Shown piece by piece: positions 7,639 to 10,242 of a DNA stretch of 10,242 nt; positions within the stretch are counted from its first letter, which is position 1; every line of letters starts with the position of its first letter. The notes beneath the pieces were generated by a model. That model was given only the letters and a program-made list of their open reading frames with translations. It ran no database searches and had not been told where the DNA came from. The DNA comes from CAIOSQ01 sp041178225 (lineage in GTDB: Bacteria; Pseudomonadota; Alphaproteobacteria; CACIAM-22H2), in the NCBI GenBank assembly GCA_041178225.1, contig JBEGVV010000225.1:1-10242 (forward strand), given 5' to 3'. Both the position numbers and the translations under genes were made by a program.

Positions 7639-8301
7639 TTGAACTACCGATTCAACTTCCGGGACATCTGGGCCCAGACGGACTTCATCCTCGAGGGCAT
7701 CCTCGTGACCCTCGCGCTGACCGTGGTCACGATGCTCTCGGGCCTGGTCATCGGGACGCTCGGCGCCGCGGCGCGCGTCCATGGGCCGCGCTGGCTCTCG
7801 GCCCTGGTCGCGGCCTATGTCGAGGTGATCCGCAACACCCCGCTCATCGTCCAGCTCTTCCTCGTGTTCTTCGGGCTGCCGAGCGCCGGCATCAGGCTCG
7901 ACGCGATGACGGCGTCGATGATCGCGCTGGGCATCAACCTCGGCGCCTACTCCACCGAGATCATCCGCGCCGGGCTGGAGGCGATCCCGCGCACGCAGGT
8001 GGAGGCCGGGCGCTGCCTCGGCCTGTCCGGCGTGCAGGTGTTCCGCCATGTCGTGCTCTTCCCGGCGATCAAGGTGATCTACCCCGCGCTCTCCAGCCAG
8101 TTCGTGCTGCTGATGCTGGCGACGAGCGTCGTCTCGCAGATCTCGGCGCCGGACCTCTTCCATGTCGCGTCGATCATCCAGTCGCGCACCTTCCGCGACT
8201 TCGAGATCTACGCCGTGGTCTCGGCGATCTACCTCGCGCTGGCGCTCGCCATGAAGCTCGGCTTCGCGGCGATCCACCACTTCGCCTTCGGCCGCCGATG
8301 A
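7639..8301 (+). CDS. Polar amino-acid ABC transporter permease 1
   Basis: This 220-residue inner-membrane protein belongs to the HisMQ/GlnP group. VEVIRNTPLIVQLFLVFFGLP (61-81) is the group's hallmark. YSTEIIRAGLEAIPRTQVEA (104-123) leads into the EAA coupling loop (122-143, EAGRCLGLSGVQVFRHVVLFPA) that docks on the ATPase. The start is taken as TTG because GGGGGAG ends 5 nt before it. An in-frame GTG at 7609 would place the start before the predicted -10 box and add ten residues unlike the family, so it was rejected. The gene ends in an ATGA overlap with the second permease. The two permeases should form the heterodimeric channel. Confidence 0.9.
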   Translation: MNYRFNFRDIWAQTDFILEGILVTLALTVVTMLSGLVIGTLGAAARVHGPRWLSALVAAYVEVIRNTPLIVQLFLVFFGLPSAGIRLDAMTASMIALGINLGAYSTEIIRAGLEAIPRTQVEAGRCLGLSGVQVFRHVVLFPAIKVIYPALSSQFVLLMLATSVVSQISAPDLFHVASIIQSRTFRDFEIYAVVSAIYLALALAMKLGFAAIHHFAFGRR

Positions 8302-8937
8302 TCCGCGAGTTCGCCGCCATCGACGTCTACTACCTGCTCCTTGCGGCGCGATGGACCATCGCGCTCACCGCGCTGGCCTTCGTCGGCGGCGGCATCTTCG
8401 GGATCGTCGTGGCGCTCATGCGCGTCTCGCCCTTCCTGCCGCTGCGCGCGCTCGGCGCGACCTACGTGAACGTGGTCCAGGGCATCCCCCTGCTCGGCTG
8501 GCTCTTCGTCTTCTTCTTCGGGCTGCCGATCCTCGCGGGCGTGCAGGTCTCGTCCTGGGTCGCCGCGACGGTCGCCTTCTCCTTCTACGCCGGCGCCTTC
8601 CTCGGCGAGATCTGGCGCGGCTGCCTGCAGGCGATCCCGCGACAGCAATGGGAGGCCGGCGCCGCGCTCGGGCTGGGCTTCGGCGAGCAGCTGCGCCACG
8701 TCATCGTGCCGCAGGCCGTGCGCGTGGCCATCCCGCCGACGGTCGGCTTCCTGGTCCAGCTGATCAAGAACACCTCGCTCGGCGCGGTGATCGGCTTCGT
8801 CGAGCTGACCCGCGAGGGGCAGCTCACCAACGCCGCCACCTACCGTCCCTTCACCGTCTACATCGCGGTGGCCGCCATCTACTTCGCGATGTGCTTCCCG
8901 CTGACGCAACTGAGCCGGCGGCTCGAGAGGAGGCTGC

Positions 8938-8951
<14 letters not shown>
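8298..8951 (+). CDS. Polar amino-acid ABC transporter permease 2
   Basis: This 217-residue permease is the partner of the preceding one. YVNVVQGIPLLGWLFVFFFGLP (56-77) corresponds to the R-N/G-T/I-P-L-L region. FYAGAFLGEIWRGCLQAIPRQQWEA (96-120) runs into the EAA loop (119-140, EAGAALGLGFGEQLRHVIVPQA), and LIKNTSLGAVIGFVELTREG (155-174) is the conserved late segment. It starts at ATG within ATGA, overlapping the previous stop, and its end overlaps the ATPase gene by 14 bp. Its divergence from permease 1 shows ordinary paralogous subunits, not a recent duplication. Confidence 0.92.
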
Positions 8952-9669
<718 letters not shown>

Positions 9670-9700
9670 ACGCCAACTGCAACCAAGGGGAGACGAGACG

Positions 9701-10242
9701 ATGAAACGCTTCGCGATTGCACTCTTCGCCGCCACGGCAATGCTCGCCGGCGCGGTCCAGGCCAAGGCCGACGCCATGGCCGACATCCTCAAGAAGGGCG
9801 TGGTGCGCATCGCCATCCCGCTCGACGTGCCGCCCTTCGGGTCGGTGAACCAGGAGCGCAAGGCCGAGGGCTTCGACCTCGACATGGCCGAGATGGTCGC
9901 CAAGGCGCTCGGCGTGAAGCTCGAGGTCCAGCAGGTCACCGGTGCCAACCGCATCCCGTTCCTGCTGACCGACAAGGTCGACATCGTCATCTCGGTGATG
10001 GGCCTGACGCCGGAGCGCGCGCGCCAGGTCATGTTCACCGCGCCCTACGCGGACACCAACCTCGCCGTGTTCGGCCCGAAGAGCGCCAACGTGAAGGCCG
10101 CGTCCGAGCTGGGCAACCTGCGCGTCGTCGCCGCCAAGGGCACCACGCAGGAGCTCGGCCTCACCGCTATGAACCCGCGCGCCAACATCATGCGCACCGA
10201 GGACGACGCGACCGCCGCGACCGCCTACATCACCGGCCAGGC
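9701..10242 (+). CDS. Family-3 periplasmic amino-acid-binding protein (C-terminus outside window)
   Basis: This gene is open to the right edge: 180 complete codons are visible and no stop. It begins with a signal peptide (MKRF, hydrophobic core, likely cut after VQA at 21 or AKA at 23) without a lipobox cysteine. The mature part shows the SBP_bac_3 pattern: LKKGVVRIAIPLDVPPFG (30-47), EGFDLDMAEMVAKALG (56-71), NRIPFLLTDKVDIVIS (83-98), and TPER (103-106) followed by FTAPYADT; the arginine there normally holds the ligand carboxylate. VVAAKGTTQE (142-151) opens the second lobe. Families of this type have about 250-290 residues, so roughly 80-110 are missing. It is 31 nt after the ATPase gene, with GGGGAG (9687-9692) 8 nt before the ATG. 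The amino acid bound cannot be told from this part. Confidence 0.9.
   Translation, partial: MKRFAIALFAATAMLAGAVQAKADAMADILKKGVVRIAIPLDVPPFGSVNQERKAEGFDLDMAEMVAKALGVKLEVQQVTGANRIPFLLTDKVDIVISVMGLTPERARQVMFTAPYADTNLAVFGPKSANVKAASELGNLRVVAAKGTTQELGLTAMNPRANIMRTEDDATAATAYITGQ

Noticed and set aside
7634..7642. ATG CGT TGA, a two-codon ORF overlapping the TTG start of the first amino-acid permease
   Set aside because: It abuts the Shine-Dalgarno with no spacing, so initiation there is unlikely; the TTG 5 nt further has correct spacing. Probably chance.

Overview
The window is compact, very GC-rich bacterial DNA with strongly GC-biased third codon positions, short intergenic gaps, 4-bp stop/start overlaps and several GTG or TTG starts. 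Together with CTAGAC-like -10 elements and the gene families present, this suggests a high-GC member of Pseudomonadota, most likely an alphaproteobacterium. That placement is an inference from style, not from a marker gene. No rRNA, tRNA, CRISPR array, insertion sequence or phage gene is visible.

Left part (1-6008, minus strand, read right to left): one apparent catabolic operon. In transcription order it holds a short-chain dehydrogenase/reductase, an NMT1/THI5-type periplasmic binding protein, an ABC ATPase and an ABC permease of the SsuBC/TauBC class, a class A FAD monooxygenase, a GTP cyclohydrolase II-like protein of the URC1 type, and the first codons of a gene whose N-terminus looks like URC4 (DUF1688). 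URC1 and URC4 are the signature proteins of the URC uracil-degradation route first described in yeasts. The inferred theme is uptake and breakdown of a pyrimidine or similar nitrogen heterocycle. The transporter, oxygenase and dehydrogenase beside the URC pair are not part of the described core pathway, and this combination is the most interesting point in the window.

Divergent control region (6009-6113): a good promoter faces the minus-strand operon (TTGACC, 17 nt, TCTTAT). Its predicted start falls on the A of the dehydrogenase ATG, so the first message may be leaderless. An 8+2+8 bp palindrome covers that promoter's -35 and ends one base before the predicted -35 of the opposite promoter, as an operator would.

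Middle (6114-7545, plus strand): a housekeeping membrane pair, the SPFH/Band-7 protein QmcA and its small NfeD-family partner.

Right part (7546-10242, plus strand): a polar amino-acid ABC transporter operon with two permeases, an ATPase and the start of a family-3 periplasmic binding protein that runs off the window. Its leader carries a promoter candidate and inverted repeats, one of which contains the first ribosome binding site. Both outer operons are cut by the window edges.
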